From Allacma fusca (taxonomy: Eukaryota; Arthropoda; Collembola; Symphypleona; Sminthuridae): a stretch of 64,000 nucleotides of DNA. Location of the stretch: assembly GCA_947179485.1 (NCBI GenBank), contig OX359246.1:12028001-12092000 (forward strand). Reading direction: 5' to 3'. The notes beneath the pieces are model-generated. The model saw only the letters and a program-made list of their open reading frames with translations. It ran no database searches and was not told the DNA's origin. Of the stretch, positions 11,640-21,660 are shown piece by piece; the stretch's first letter is position 1, and each line of letters opens with the position of its first letter. The position numbers were made by a program, and so were the translations under genes.

Positions 11640-11887
11640 GACAACAATATGAGTTCAGAATGAAGAGTTGTGGTGGCACCTCTCGAAAAACCTCCAAATA
11701 TCCCGCCCCAAGAAATCTCATTTACCCAGACTCAAATGAGAGAATTTCAGTGTATCCTAATAACATCTAAAGTCCCCAAGCGATTTCGATGAAAATGGTC
11801 TCAATGAGTTCAGAATAAAGAGTTGTGGCGGTACATCTCAAAAAACCGCCAAATTTCCCACCCTCAAAAATTTATATTACTTGGCAG
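11640..11887. repeat. Roughly 157-bp satellite-like monomers (S repeat)
   Basis: About one and a half tandem monomers on the minus strand. Further pieces occur at 12442-12542, 14719-14816 and 16501-16660. Landmark phrases are GGGTAAATGAGATTTCTT, TTCATTCTGAACTCAATG and TTAGGATACATTGAAATTC. Three transposons have inserted into the S pieces and separate them. Confidence 0.65.
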
Positions 11888-12433
11888 CACTGATCACTCA
11901 CGAGTTTTGAGAGCAAAACTCGCACTCAACTCGCACTCAGAACTCAAAATTTGAGTGCCGAGTGTGAGACCCGCGGCATTCTGAGCAGAACTCAGTTTGT
12001 GAGGTCGAGTGCCATAAAAATAGATTACAGTCATTGAGCGAGAGTGTGAGAGCAGTATTTGGAATTGGAACTCGTATATACCATAAAGGAATACATGTTG
12101 CCCCCATCTACACTTACAAATTTAGTACATTTTGCCTGCATTTAGCGTTTTGATGATTTCGTTTCCGCTAAAAATGCGAGCTATCGTCAGTTCAGTGGAC
12201 GGCTTCAGCGCTATTCTTTGGCGGATTCCTTGAAATGGCGCTAATTTTAATTTGTTACTGAGAGTTCCTGAGTGCGAGTTTGAGTGCAAGATTTCATCAT
12301 GGTCACTCATGAGTGCGAGTGCGAGCTCTTGTTTGATTCGGAATTTGAGTTCCTGAGTGAGTTCTGAGTTCCGTTTAGAGACTCCTAGCGCTCGTGAGTG
12401 CGAGATCGAGTTCAAAAATTTTGCCGATCAGTG
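11888..12433. mobile_element. Word-filled MITE (GAGTGCGAG word)
   Basis: The inverted termini are CACTGATC and GATCAGTG. A perfect 8-bp duplication CTTGGCAG lies at 11880-11887 and 12434-12441. The ends are packed with ACTCGCACTC or GAGTGCGAGT words. The short open frame on the minus strand within it is a by-product of the words. Confidence 0.9.
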
Positions 12434-12542
12434 CTTGGCAGTTAGCAGTTACCATTGCGTTCTCTCATTTGAAGCTGGGTAAATGAGATTTCTTTGGGGC
12501 GGGATATTTGACAGTATTTCGAGATTTACCACCACAACTCAT

Positions 12543-14718
12543 TCATGGGCACCCTCACGAGGGATTGAGGGATGCCTCGCCCTCTCCCTCGTGGCGAGGG
12601 TGAGTACACGTTGATTTTAGGAGCACTCATGAACATGAGAGAGAGGACCTACAGAGAGGGTGTGAACGAAAGAAGGGGAGGCAGAGAGGACATATAAGCC
12701 CTCACGACATTATGTTACCGGAATCTTTATGCGAAAATCTTTCAGACATTGTTATGTAGCAAGCCCAACTCGCCAACTTCACTCACAGTAAACTAACAAA
12801 TAACCGTCTCCCCCTTCTTAGGATAGAATGATATTTTATGTGAGCTAAGGTACTCGGTCATTGCCGGTTCAAAAATCCAAAGTTTTAATTTCGAAAAGGT
12901 TAAAGGTCCTCCTGTTTACCTTTAAATTGATCATGTTAAACTCCATAATAAATTTTCATTTTAAGATGTCGGTGAGGCTTGGTAATTTGTAAACAAGGAC
13001 TCTACCTCAGCTTTATATTTGACGAATGCTGTTTGCATGCCCTAGTATGAAATATTACTGGTCTAAAGTTAAGGAACTGCTAAGGCTTTGATCAATAAGT
13101 CATTTTCTGAGCCATTGCACAGATTATAATTAAGAAACGTTGTCGACACTAAAATTGGCAGAATTGTATCACAAAATAATACATTGTAGTCCGACTACTG
13201 AAATTTTGCCATTTCGCTAAAAATCAAAATATAAAGGATATAGGCACTTTTTACCAATGAATTGGAATTTTGAAATTATTTGTAGAGCAAACCAGCCCTA
13301 AATCGAAAAAAACATTGTCAATTTTCACAATTTTTATACTTTTATGCCAACCAGGAAACCTAATTTGTTGGAACGATTAAATGCATAGCTAAATGTTTCA
13401 TTGCTATATTCTACGTTCAGTTAAATGTTTTTACCCATACCTGATGGTTTATAACCTAACTATCTTATTGAACCTGTACCCAAACCGAATGGGTGACAAA
13501 ATGAGTACCACCTCTGTACCTGTACCAAAATACTCGGGTAATCCCTGTACCAATGAGGGGCATTATTTTGAATACAACACATTGCTGTTTGTTTCATCAC
13601 CAACTTTTTCCTAAAATATTTTTGAACGCTAGGTTGTACGAAATTTTATGAACTTTCTAAGCGATCCAAAAGGTCCTTACGTTTACAATTGGGAGTGTGT
13701 ACTGCAAGAACGAAGAGCAAGGTTAGGAAAATATTACTTCAGGGGAAAAAAGATAAAAACAAATTCTGATCTTGCCATTTTTTTTATGGGGAGGGCTTAA
13801 GTTTCCCTTGTATACAAATAACCGCTGCTTAGCCACCCGTCACAGCGAGATTAGCATGTAACACTTGTCAAATCTGCCTAGTATAGTCTCATAGACGTTA
13901 AAATTTTTAATTGTTTTTCGTCGGAGCGCAACAATTTTCGTATCTTACGAAATTCACATGCGAAATTTCAGTGGTCAGGGAATATTTTGTGGTTGTTTTT
14001 GTGTTGGAAAAATAAAATTTTAGATATTAAGTTTCTCAGTGTCAGCGGACATTATGTGAACTGAAGTGCAAGAATAAGAATAATGGGCCCATCATCACCG
14101 GAAGGTTAAGATTTTGCGACCACAGGCGGAGGAACCCCACTGGGCTCCTTCGTTTCAATTTCAAAGGGTATCAACATTGAACCTAAGAAATTTTAATTAT
14201 TCATTCAAGAAAAGCGAAACATAGTCAAACATTGTCCACATATAATAAATTCACAATTACTTACTTCCTCGCCTTTTAAAACACATTTTGCAATCGCTTG
14301 TAGCGACTTGACAGGGCTATTCAAAGGGCTATTTATTATACATCGAGATTGTAGACAGGACCAAACAAGACGCTAAGCAAAGTAGAAGAAATTGATACAG
14401 AAGAGAAACTGAACATTGAGGATGATACATTTTAAAGCTGCCATATTTTTACCAAGCGTCCGCAAAAAAGTTATTTGAAAGCTCTAGGATTGTAGAAAAT
14501 TGTAAGCGAGTTGTTTAAGTATAGTATAAAATAACGAGGGCACTCATGAGGGCGAAGGAGAGGGGTGTATTTTAAAATTAGCACCTCACGAGGGTGAGGA
14601 CGAGGGCAATCCGTAACGTGTCGCGCGATTGATGACGAGGCAGAGTGTCAGTGTCAGTAGACTATATTCTATCTCTCATGAAAAGAGGCAGAGGGGTATA
14701 TGAAGGCCCATTTCTATG
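12543..14718. mobile_element. Long word-ended insertion (CTCACGAGGG word)
   Basis: This stretch interrupts an S repeat. The flanking 8-mers are CAACTCAT (12535-12542) and CAACTCTT (14719-14726), a 6 of 8 match. The first 200 bases and the last 200 bases are rich in CTCACGAGGG/GAGGGTGAG words. The 1.7-kb middle shows no recognisable gene and includes a fragment of a GTACCTGTACC-type word element near 13490-13560. It may once have carried coding sequence. Confidence 0.55.
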
Positions 14719-14816
14719 CAACTCTTCATTCTGAACTCAATGAGACCATTTTCATGGAAGTCGATTGTGAAGTTTAGATGTCATTAGGATACATTGAAAT
14801 TCTCTCATTTGAGGCT

Positions 14817-16500
14817 GAGTCTGTTTTTTTCAATACGGCCATTCCCATATTGAAGTATTTTTTTGGAATATGTATATATAATTTACATATATACATTGTA
14901 AATAGCGTGATTACTATTGTGGGCAAAAATAATTGGCCTACAACCAACCAATCCCAAATTATTAAAAAATGTTGTGCTGCGGCACGGTCCCAAAGAATGG
15001 AGCGTGATAGGGCTTTCTGTTTACCTCGAAGGCGCTGCGCGTGTATTGCGTTACAGAGGCCTCCTCTCCTCGTCTACTTTAGCAAGCAAGCAATGCTTGC
15101 ATGCTTGCTGTATGTACACACATGCAATCCACCCGTCACTTACTTCGTGAACAAACCCTTACGTATATATCGTCGGTGAAGAGGCAAAATGATCTAGGTG
15201 CATAATCGATTAAAATCAAAATGATCTACATAACTTTTTCCCTAAAGGCAAAATGAACTGGGTGCAAGCCTCTTTAAAAGCAAACTGATCTACATACAAT
15301 TTTCCTTAAAAGCAAAATGATCTAAGTGCTGGTCTAATTTTTTTCGTGAGAAAACTAGCATCTGTAAGGAGGACACGTGGTTTATAAGGGTTAACCATGA
15401 CTGTAATTGACCTAGGGTTGTGGGTTAATATTCGCTGAAGGGTTTGTTATTACTAAGGATCATTCCGGCAACTAAAGTTAATTTCACTTTTTGCATCTAA
15501 TACATTTTTAGTTACGAAAACTGCAACATTCATTTATTTTAAAATCGACGAATTAAAAGACGAATCAAAATCACAGTAAGCTCATGTGTTAGTGTGCACA
15601 TTGAATTGGTTTTCCCTTTAATAATTCTCAACGTGGAGTTTTTTCAAATCGTATTCTACGGTCATCACTATTATCATAACATTCAGAATCATTTTCAAAT
15701 GTTAAATCATAATTGACAAAATGTATTTTTTCAATGTTACTCAAAGAAAGAAATGGAGGCATTGGGGAATTAAATGCATACATAAAAGATTTTGAATACC
15801 TCGCATTTTTGTACACCGGCATTAGAATGTGTTAACTTATATTGTTTTTATTATAATTTGTATTTAGATCATTTTGCTTTTATGAAAAGCTGCATCTAGA
15901 TCATTTTGCTTTTAAAATTCAATGCAAGTTAGATCATTTTGCCTTTAGTGAAACTGCAAGTAGATCATTTTGATTCTAATCGATCATGCACCTAGATCAT
16001 TTTGCCTCTTCACCGACGATATGTATACAAAATGCCCGTGTCGGTTTTTTGCTGTTTTCGCGGTGAGCACAACGTAATACGCACTTTTTTAAAATTTTGA
16101 TTCGTCGTTCATATGAAGCCTAACATTTTGAAGCAAAAAAATTATGCAGATTACGTTGTGCTCACCGTGAAAAAAAATCCGTAATGAGCAAAAAATGCAA
16201 TGTAATTTTTAAAAAAAAAATCCGTTATAATTATCCCACGTTGTCCGAAAAAATCATGAAGCAACCTTAGGTTACTGTAACAATTATACCGCATGCCAAA
16301 TTAAAATACTTGAGTTATTAAGGCTGCTCAAAATTATTGAAATTTTCGGACTTTTTCGGGTTTTTGACCTTCCTATTGAGACTTAGCGGAAAAAAATTGC
16401 TTGGAATTTTTTTCATCTTATTGTGCATCCGATGGGCCCCTCTAAAAGTTTTTTAAAAAATAGTGATTTTCACGGTGGCCGTTTTCAAAAATACAGACTC
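14817..16500. mobile_element. 1.7-kb TIR element inserted in S repeat
   Basis: The termini GAGTCTGTTTTTTTC (14817) and the imperfect complement ending ATACAGACTC (16500) extend about 25 bp, including ACGGCCA/TGGCCGT. A GGCT duplication lies at 14813-14816 and 16501-16504, and uninterrupted S monomers show the joined site. The interior has an inverted pair around GGTGAGCACAACGTAAT and a nested element at 15167-16022. No transposase is recognised. Confidence 0.65.
15167..16022. mobile_element. Nested element with iterated GATCATTTTGC subterminal repeats
   Basis: The inverted termini begin ATATCGTCGGTGAAGAGG and run inward through four or five degenerate units of about 35-40 bp on each side, each containing AAAATGATCTA or its complement TAGATCATTTT. 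GTAT flanks both sides. The middle (about 15340-15860) shows no recognised gene. The design resembles the word-filled elements but with longer iterated units. Confidence 0.7.
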
Positions 16501-16689
16501 GGCTGGGTAAATGAGATTTCTTGGGGGCGGGATATTTGGAGGCATTTCGAGATGAACCACCATCACTCTTCATTCTGAACTCAATGAGACCATTTTCATC
16601 GAAATCGGTTGGGAACTAGATGTTATTAGGATACATTGAAATTCTTTCACTGCTATGAAAAAAGGTACACGTGCCCAACCGAAGCGGTT

Positions 16690-16850
16690 TTGATGAATTG
16701 TTTGAATTGCAACTCCCATGATATGATTCGATTCAGTTCAATGCCCCAAATCGAATCATTCGATTCGGCTTTGCTGCAAATCGAATTGAAATACTACTGA
16801 ATCGAATTGAATCGAAAATTTCCTATTCTGAATTGAATTGGTCCGACCAC
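16690..16850. mobile_element. Truncated AATTGAATC-word element
   Basis: This carries dense AATTGAATCG words ending in GGTCCGACCACTA, which resembles the terminus of the complete element at 17588-18449. No left terminus was found, so it is treated as a fragment. Confidence 0.55.
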
Positions 16851-17587
16851 TACCTATGACCTGACAATTCCTATGGTTATTCAAAATCGTCCATTAAAAT
16901 CATATATTAAAACTATTAAAATATAGAACTAGAAATAAAGGATACGAACAGTGTTACAACAATTTTTAGATTCGTCTTAATACGGACATTTTCTGTTCCA
17001 TGTTGAGGAGTCTTTTGAACTCTGCAGCAGTACGAAGGACATCAACCAGATACAACTGGCGGAGCAATATTGCAGACTTTTTTATGGGACAGTTCTGGGA
17101 AAGCTAACATTAACTATAATTTTCAGTAGTGTTCGTTTGGCTGATGATACATTAATGGATAACTAGATAGGATTAGCGCGTTTCCATTTGAGAACTAGAC
17201 AAAAACGTGTACAAAATAGTTACGAAAGATGCCAAAGCTTAGAAGACAAATGAAACGTACATATATTGAAACCGGACATTATATCTTTGTATTTATGTAC
17301 CAAGGAAAATAATTTGAAATTATTAACCCATAAAATATTACAAAATACGTTAGGACTCGCGATGGAGACAGCTGCATCTGTGTCTTGCTGAAGTATGACA
17401 TTTTATTATAATATTTCTATATTCTATTTACTAAAGTCTTATTACCAAAAATCCGATTGGCTATTGTTGAAATCCTCTGAAATAAAAAACCTCCCTTTAA
17501 TGGGATTTTTCTGACGCTGCATTCATCTTGCACATCCCAGAAGGCAACGTTATAAGCTCTTACGGGAAGAGAAACGTGTAGTCAAAC

Positions 17588-18449
17588 TAGTGGTCCCGAT
17601 CTTTCAATTCTGAATCAAAACAAACTCTATTAGATTCAATTCAATTCAATTCTGATGCATCATTTTTCGATTCAATTCAAAGCATGAATTGAATCATTTC
17701 ATTCAATTCACTTCATGAATGAAATCACGCGAAATGCCTTGAATCGCAATTTAAATGATTCAGGTGCAACGAATTTGTTTGCATATCACGCTAAAAATGC
17801 AGCTAGTAACGCATCACATTAAAAAGCTCACACATGTTTCTGAGACATTTTTGATTTTTGCTGGGAATCCGACTTATCAATTATTTTGTACATACTAATT
17901 TTTATACATCAATTACTGCAATTTGTTTTTATAGCATTTACTAACGGTCCAATTTAGGTCATAATGTGACAATTAATTAGCAGGATATGCAACTCGAAAT
18001 AGCTAATGTTACAGTCAACTCTCGCTATAAGGGATGCTCATGGGACATTCCGAATTTGTCTCTTATGAGCATAGTGTTATATATTGTGTAAATGGGAATC
18101 GGGACTGTAAATCCAAATCCCTTATATCAAAAGATTCTTAAGCATATCCAATCTAGCAAGAGTTTATACTGTATTGAAAATTTTAGCCATAGTGAAATTG
18201 TTTGTCTTATATTCTTGTATGCTGTTTTATGTAGCCATTATAAAATCCTTAAAATAAAATTTTTATGTCATCACCTTTTACTGTCGGAATGATTTGAATC
18301 ATCATTCGATTCAATTCAGCACGCAGAAATGAATCAAATTGAATCATGTGAATCTTGAATTGAATCGAATCGTTGTATTTCATTCAATTCATAAGTTGAA
18401 TTGAATCAAAACAATTTTTTTGAATTGAATTGAAAGATTGGAACCACTA
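17588..18449. mobile_element. Word-filled hAT-like MITE (AATTGAATC word) with an empty-site paralogue
   Basis: The termini are TAGTGGTCCCGATC (17588) and GATTGGAACCACTA (ending 18449). A perfect 8-bp duplication AGTCAAAC lies at 17580-17587 and 18450-18457. The duplicate block shows a single AGTCAAAC at 36982-36989 with no insertion, a natural empty site. Both ends are filled with AATTGAATC words. The middle contains a fragment resembling the CTCGCTATAAG terminus of the TA element at 22741. Confidence 0.94.
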
Positions 18450-19311
18450 AGTCAAACTTTTATTTCCCAAAATGATTTCCAAACTACTAGAAATTATGTT
18501 TTAATATAATTTTCGTAATCACTGGTAAGGATGACCAGTGAGGGCTAGAACAGTAGTAAAAACTCTGATTTAATTACTCGTTGTCATATTATGACCTGTG
18601 TCACCTTTATCTCGACTCACCTTTGAAACTCCCTGAGAAATCTAACAAAAAGTATAAAGAACTCAAGAATAGGAATTAACTCAAGGTAAAACTCCCAGAG
18701 ATTATCAAGAGAGGAGCACATAAAGTTAGATTTATAATCAGATTCCTATAATAGTTTGTTGATTGCTGTGAGAACACGGATATTCCATTTGGTGTATATT
18801 CTTCGATAACGTATGTTTTGACACACACTCTATATATATATATGTATATGCTATTAGTAGCGTACGGCCATTCCAAGTCTACATCAGACTCTCGCGGAGA
18901 TGATTCCCAAGCAAAAGTAAGCTAATTCCAGCTTAATATGTTATTTCCTTGCTCAAGGCAATGATGCCGATGTGAATTGGAAAAGCAAGTTTTTGTACTT
19001 GTTATTCTCTGAGAATGCTTTGGCCACAAACAAACAGAGAGAAGGAGTAAGATTGATTACCGTACCTGCTCACAAGCTCATCCTCAGCATAATATTTACA
19101 TACAAGAAGTCCTTATGTAAGCAGTTAATTCTCTACCAGTGTCTCTTGGGACAGAAGGAAGCCAGAAAGGCCATTAAAATACAATGGATTTAAGCCTCAA
19201 AAATGTCAAGCTATTCCGAATGATACAGTGGATTGTCAGCAGTCTTGGAGCAAGTCTCACATCCGAAGGATTAAATATTGCAAGTCTCGTGAACTTCAAG
19301 AGAGTCTTCGC

Positions 19312-19710
19312 CAGGGTTGGCAAGTGGCAAGAAATGGCCTGACCGTTATTGGTTAAAATCCGGTTCTTACCGGCTTGGTCCAACTGCTTGGATTGGTATA
19401 AAATGGTCGTAATTAATATTATCCAAATAAATCCACTGTCCAATAAAAACCGGTTTTAACCAAAACGTACCACCGGCTTGGCTAATATTAAGCATGCACG
19501 TACACAGGGTTGCCAAGTGGTCATAAATGGCCTGGTTATTATCGGTTAAAATTCGGTTCTAACCGGTCCGGACCTGTTGTATAGGTTGGTATAAAATGGT
19601 CATAATTAATACTATCCAAATAAGTCCACTGTCCAATAAAAACCGGTTGTTACCATTTCTTGCCACTGGTTTGGCCTTTATTGATAAAAGCCGGTATTTT
19701 GCCAACCCTG
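19312..19710. mobile_element. hAT-like dimer element (CAGGGTTGG termini) with an empty-site paralogue
   Basis: The left end is CAGGGTTGGCAAG and the right end CCAACCCTG. A perfect 8-bp duplication GTCTTCGC lies at 19304-19311 and 19711-19718. The paralogous site at about 37845 has only GTCTTCAC followed directly by the flank. Two similar units of roughly 195 bp lie in tandem (19312 and about 19506). CCGGTT words recur. It sits in the probable leader intron of the truncated Sec14 copy. Confidence 0.92.
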
Positions 19711-19745
19711 GTCTTCGCAAATAATTACTAATAGGAAGGATCACT

Positions 19746-19970
19746 ATGGGCAAAACCACAGAAACGAATGTAGTTGCGGCTATTTCTGAGGTAAGTTTTT
19801 TAATCTCTATTTTATGTTTATAGTGCTCAATAAGTATGCGAAACGTTCATTTCTGAGGTTCAATATTTCCATTCGATTTTATGACACATAGCTCGAAACT
19901 GCCATCAGAGATATCAGCAATGAGGATAGTATGTACGACGATGACTTTTATGTCCTTCAGTGGCTGAAAG
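19746..19970 (+). pseudogene. Sec14-like gene fragment (exons 1-2 only)
   Basis: Exon 1 (19746-19790, 15 codons from ATG) and exon 2 (19892-19970, 26 codons plus one base) match the complete gene at 37882 almost base for base, with intact splice sites. The encoded start of the CRAL-TRIO N-terminal region reads DDDFYVLQWLK. Exons 3-7 are missing: homology ends near 20210 and different repeats follow. The cause is most simply the breakpoint of the segmental duplication. A truncated transcript is possible but could not encode a lipid-binding fold. Confidence 0.85.
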
Positions 19971-20329
19971 GTAAAATTATTATAAGAAATTTTTCACAGA
20001 ATTACGCCCTGTTAATATCCTCTGTAAAGATCCTCCCGTCAACACACTTTCACTTTTACTGCGTGATCCCCCAAAATTTATTATCCAATTATTTACTGTT
20101 ATATACTACAATTTTATTATTATTACACTTATTACTCACACGTTTCAATACTCTGACGGTTAGAGTTTTATGTATATACCATACCATGCCTTCATTGTAT
20201 TTTCAGTAGTTTCATTGAAGTATAACCTTCCATATGTGCATTTGTTTTACACGGCGGTGCTCGACTCACATCAAAATAACAGCAGATGATACAGGATTTA
20301 AGGAATAACGTTTCTTTTCTACGCAGGAT

Positions 20330-20850
20330 TCGCTGGAAGTACTACAGTATGTTTTTCATTTCAAGTACGAGTACCAAGTAATTTCAAATTCAATACCTGT
20401 ACTTGTACTCGTATCTTGCTGCGAGTACGTTTTGAGAACTCGTACTTGTTACGATACTCGGTTCGCAATTACGCAAATACAGAATACGAACAGAGTTATT
20501 GGACCCGAGAGTACGCGTACTGTGGAATCACATAGAAATGGACCCTAGCCAATTAGCCATCCAGGTGTGCTGGCAGGCCTCCCCGTGTCCTCGGTCGTGT
20601 AATTTACATGGTACGTACATAGTTCCGTCAAATTCACGCTGAATAATACAAAATATTCATTCCGGAATACGAGCCAATGAGGGCCGGGGAGGCGTTCCAG
20701 CACACCTGGATGGCTAATTGGCTAGGATCCATTTCTATGTGATTCCACAGTACATGATTTGTTGTGACTCCGTACTCGACCCGTACTTGTACACGTACTT
20801 GAAACTCGAGTAGGTACTCCAACTCGTGCGGAGCTCTGTTGTTGGCCAAA
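20330..20850. mobile_element. GTACTCG-word element, left end not identified
   Basis: Degenerate GTACTTGTACTCG words lie at about 20360-20520 and again, inverted, at about 20754-20840. The right end reads GCGGAGCTCTG, which fits the CAGAGCT terminus of other elements here. No matching left terminus or target duplication was found. It is interrupted by the small palindromic element at 20517-20753. Confidence 0.5.
20517..20753. mobile_element. Short MITE with 66-bp inverted ends
   Basis: The sequence starting GTACTGTGGAATCACATAG is repeated inverted at the end (…GTGATTCCACAGTAC), with arms of about 66 bp and a loop of about 100 bp. The target duplication cannot be separated from the terminus (TA or GTAC). 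It splits a GTACTCG-word element. No coding capacity. Confidence 0.75.
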
Positions 20851-20859
20851 TGTATCTTG

Positions 20860-21660
20860 ACTGTGAAGATGTTTTTGAGCATTTTTGTAAATCTTCATAC
20901 ATCAAAATATAGACGATGATTACTATACGGAAAAAAATCAACGTTGGTGCAACAAGCCGGCGATTTTTCGCCGAAATCGCGAAAATTTGGGGACGAAACG
21001 AATGAATAAATTATTTACTTAAACTTACTCAAGTTTATTGGTTCAAGGTCGGCTTTATGGGCAATAAAATAACTACATTTTCTACAGGTTCCACAGAACA
21101 AGCTTAAGGATCCTGCAGTGGTTACCTAATGTCTATTCTTTATTCGAAAGATAGAATCTCCTATATTTGAATCTAATATCTGTACTCGTGTATTATCCTG
21201 GTGAAGAAATGTTTTTGGTAATTCTACTGTTTTATTTAACTTTGCTCGTTCCACAGAGTAATTTCTGCTAAAAGTCTCATATATGCAAAAAACATTCTAG
21301 CACATTCCATTTTAGTTGTTATTTTAGTCAAATTTTTTTCAAACTGATTGTGTACAAAACGTTATGCTATTAATGGTTAATAAAATTAAAGTAATACATA
21401 TTCCTTGTATTTACTAAATTACTCTTAAAAATGAAATAAGAAAATACTGAACAATAGAATTAATTACAATAGTTTCACTGGAGATGACGCTAGTTTCTAA
21501 GATACATCTTCAGACATTCTCAAACTTTCAGCGTGAATGAAACAAGCGGCCATTTTGACATCTTCAGTGTATCTCGTATGTCTAAGCGAAGTTTGTTCGA
21601 TTACGTCAAGATCTCGCGAGTTTCATTAAACGAGTTCTCGTAGATATCTTTAACTCTGTG
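20860..21660. other. Gene-free spacer
   Basis: AT-rich sequence between the truncated Sec14 block and repeat block R2. I see no conserved frame, splice structure or repeat here. Confidence 0.4.

Larger units (their letters stand above)
9574..11650. repeat. Large inverted repeat of the WSD 5' flank
   Basis: The promoter-side flank of copy B (about 9574-9740, continuing at 11165-11268 after the inserted element 9749-11157) reappears in inverted orientation at about 11368-11650, including the TATAAAAG segment. Without the insertion this would be a near-palindrome with arms of about 280 bp and a spacer of about 100 bp. It may be the remnant of a head-to-head duplicate whose coding part is gone. 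Confidence 0.75.
16851..20210. repeat. Segmental duplicate 1 (Sec14 5' region)
   Basis: After removal of inserted elements, this aligns with 33474-33585 plus 36402-38260. It contains the Sec14 upstream region, a TATA-like run at about 18829-18850, a leader exon with a GTAAGC donor at 18917, and exons 1-2. Homology stops in intron 2, where the duplicated segment ends. Between genes it holds only non-coding flank and the mobile elements listed separately. Confidence 0.8.

Noticed and set aside
14778..15179. 133-codon frame
   Set aside because: It crosses the boundary of an S repeat and a TIR element, so it is a chance frame.
18972..19193. 73-codon frame conserved at 37515-37736
   Set aside because: It is conserved only because the whole block is duplicated with high identity. 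It lies in the probable Sec14 leader intron and has no known domain.
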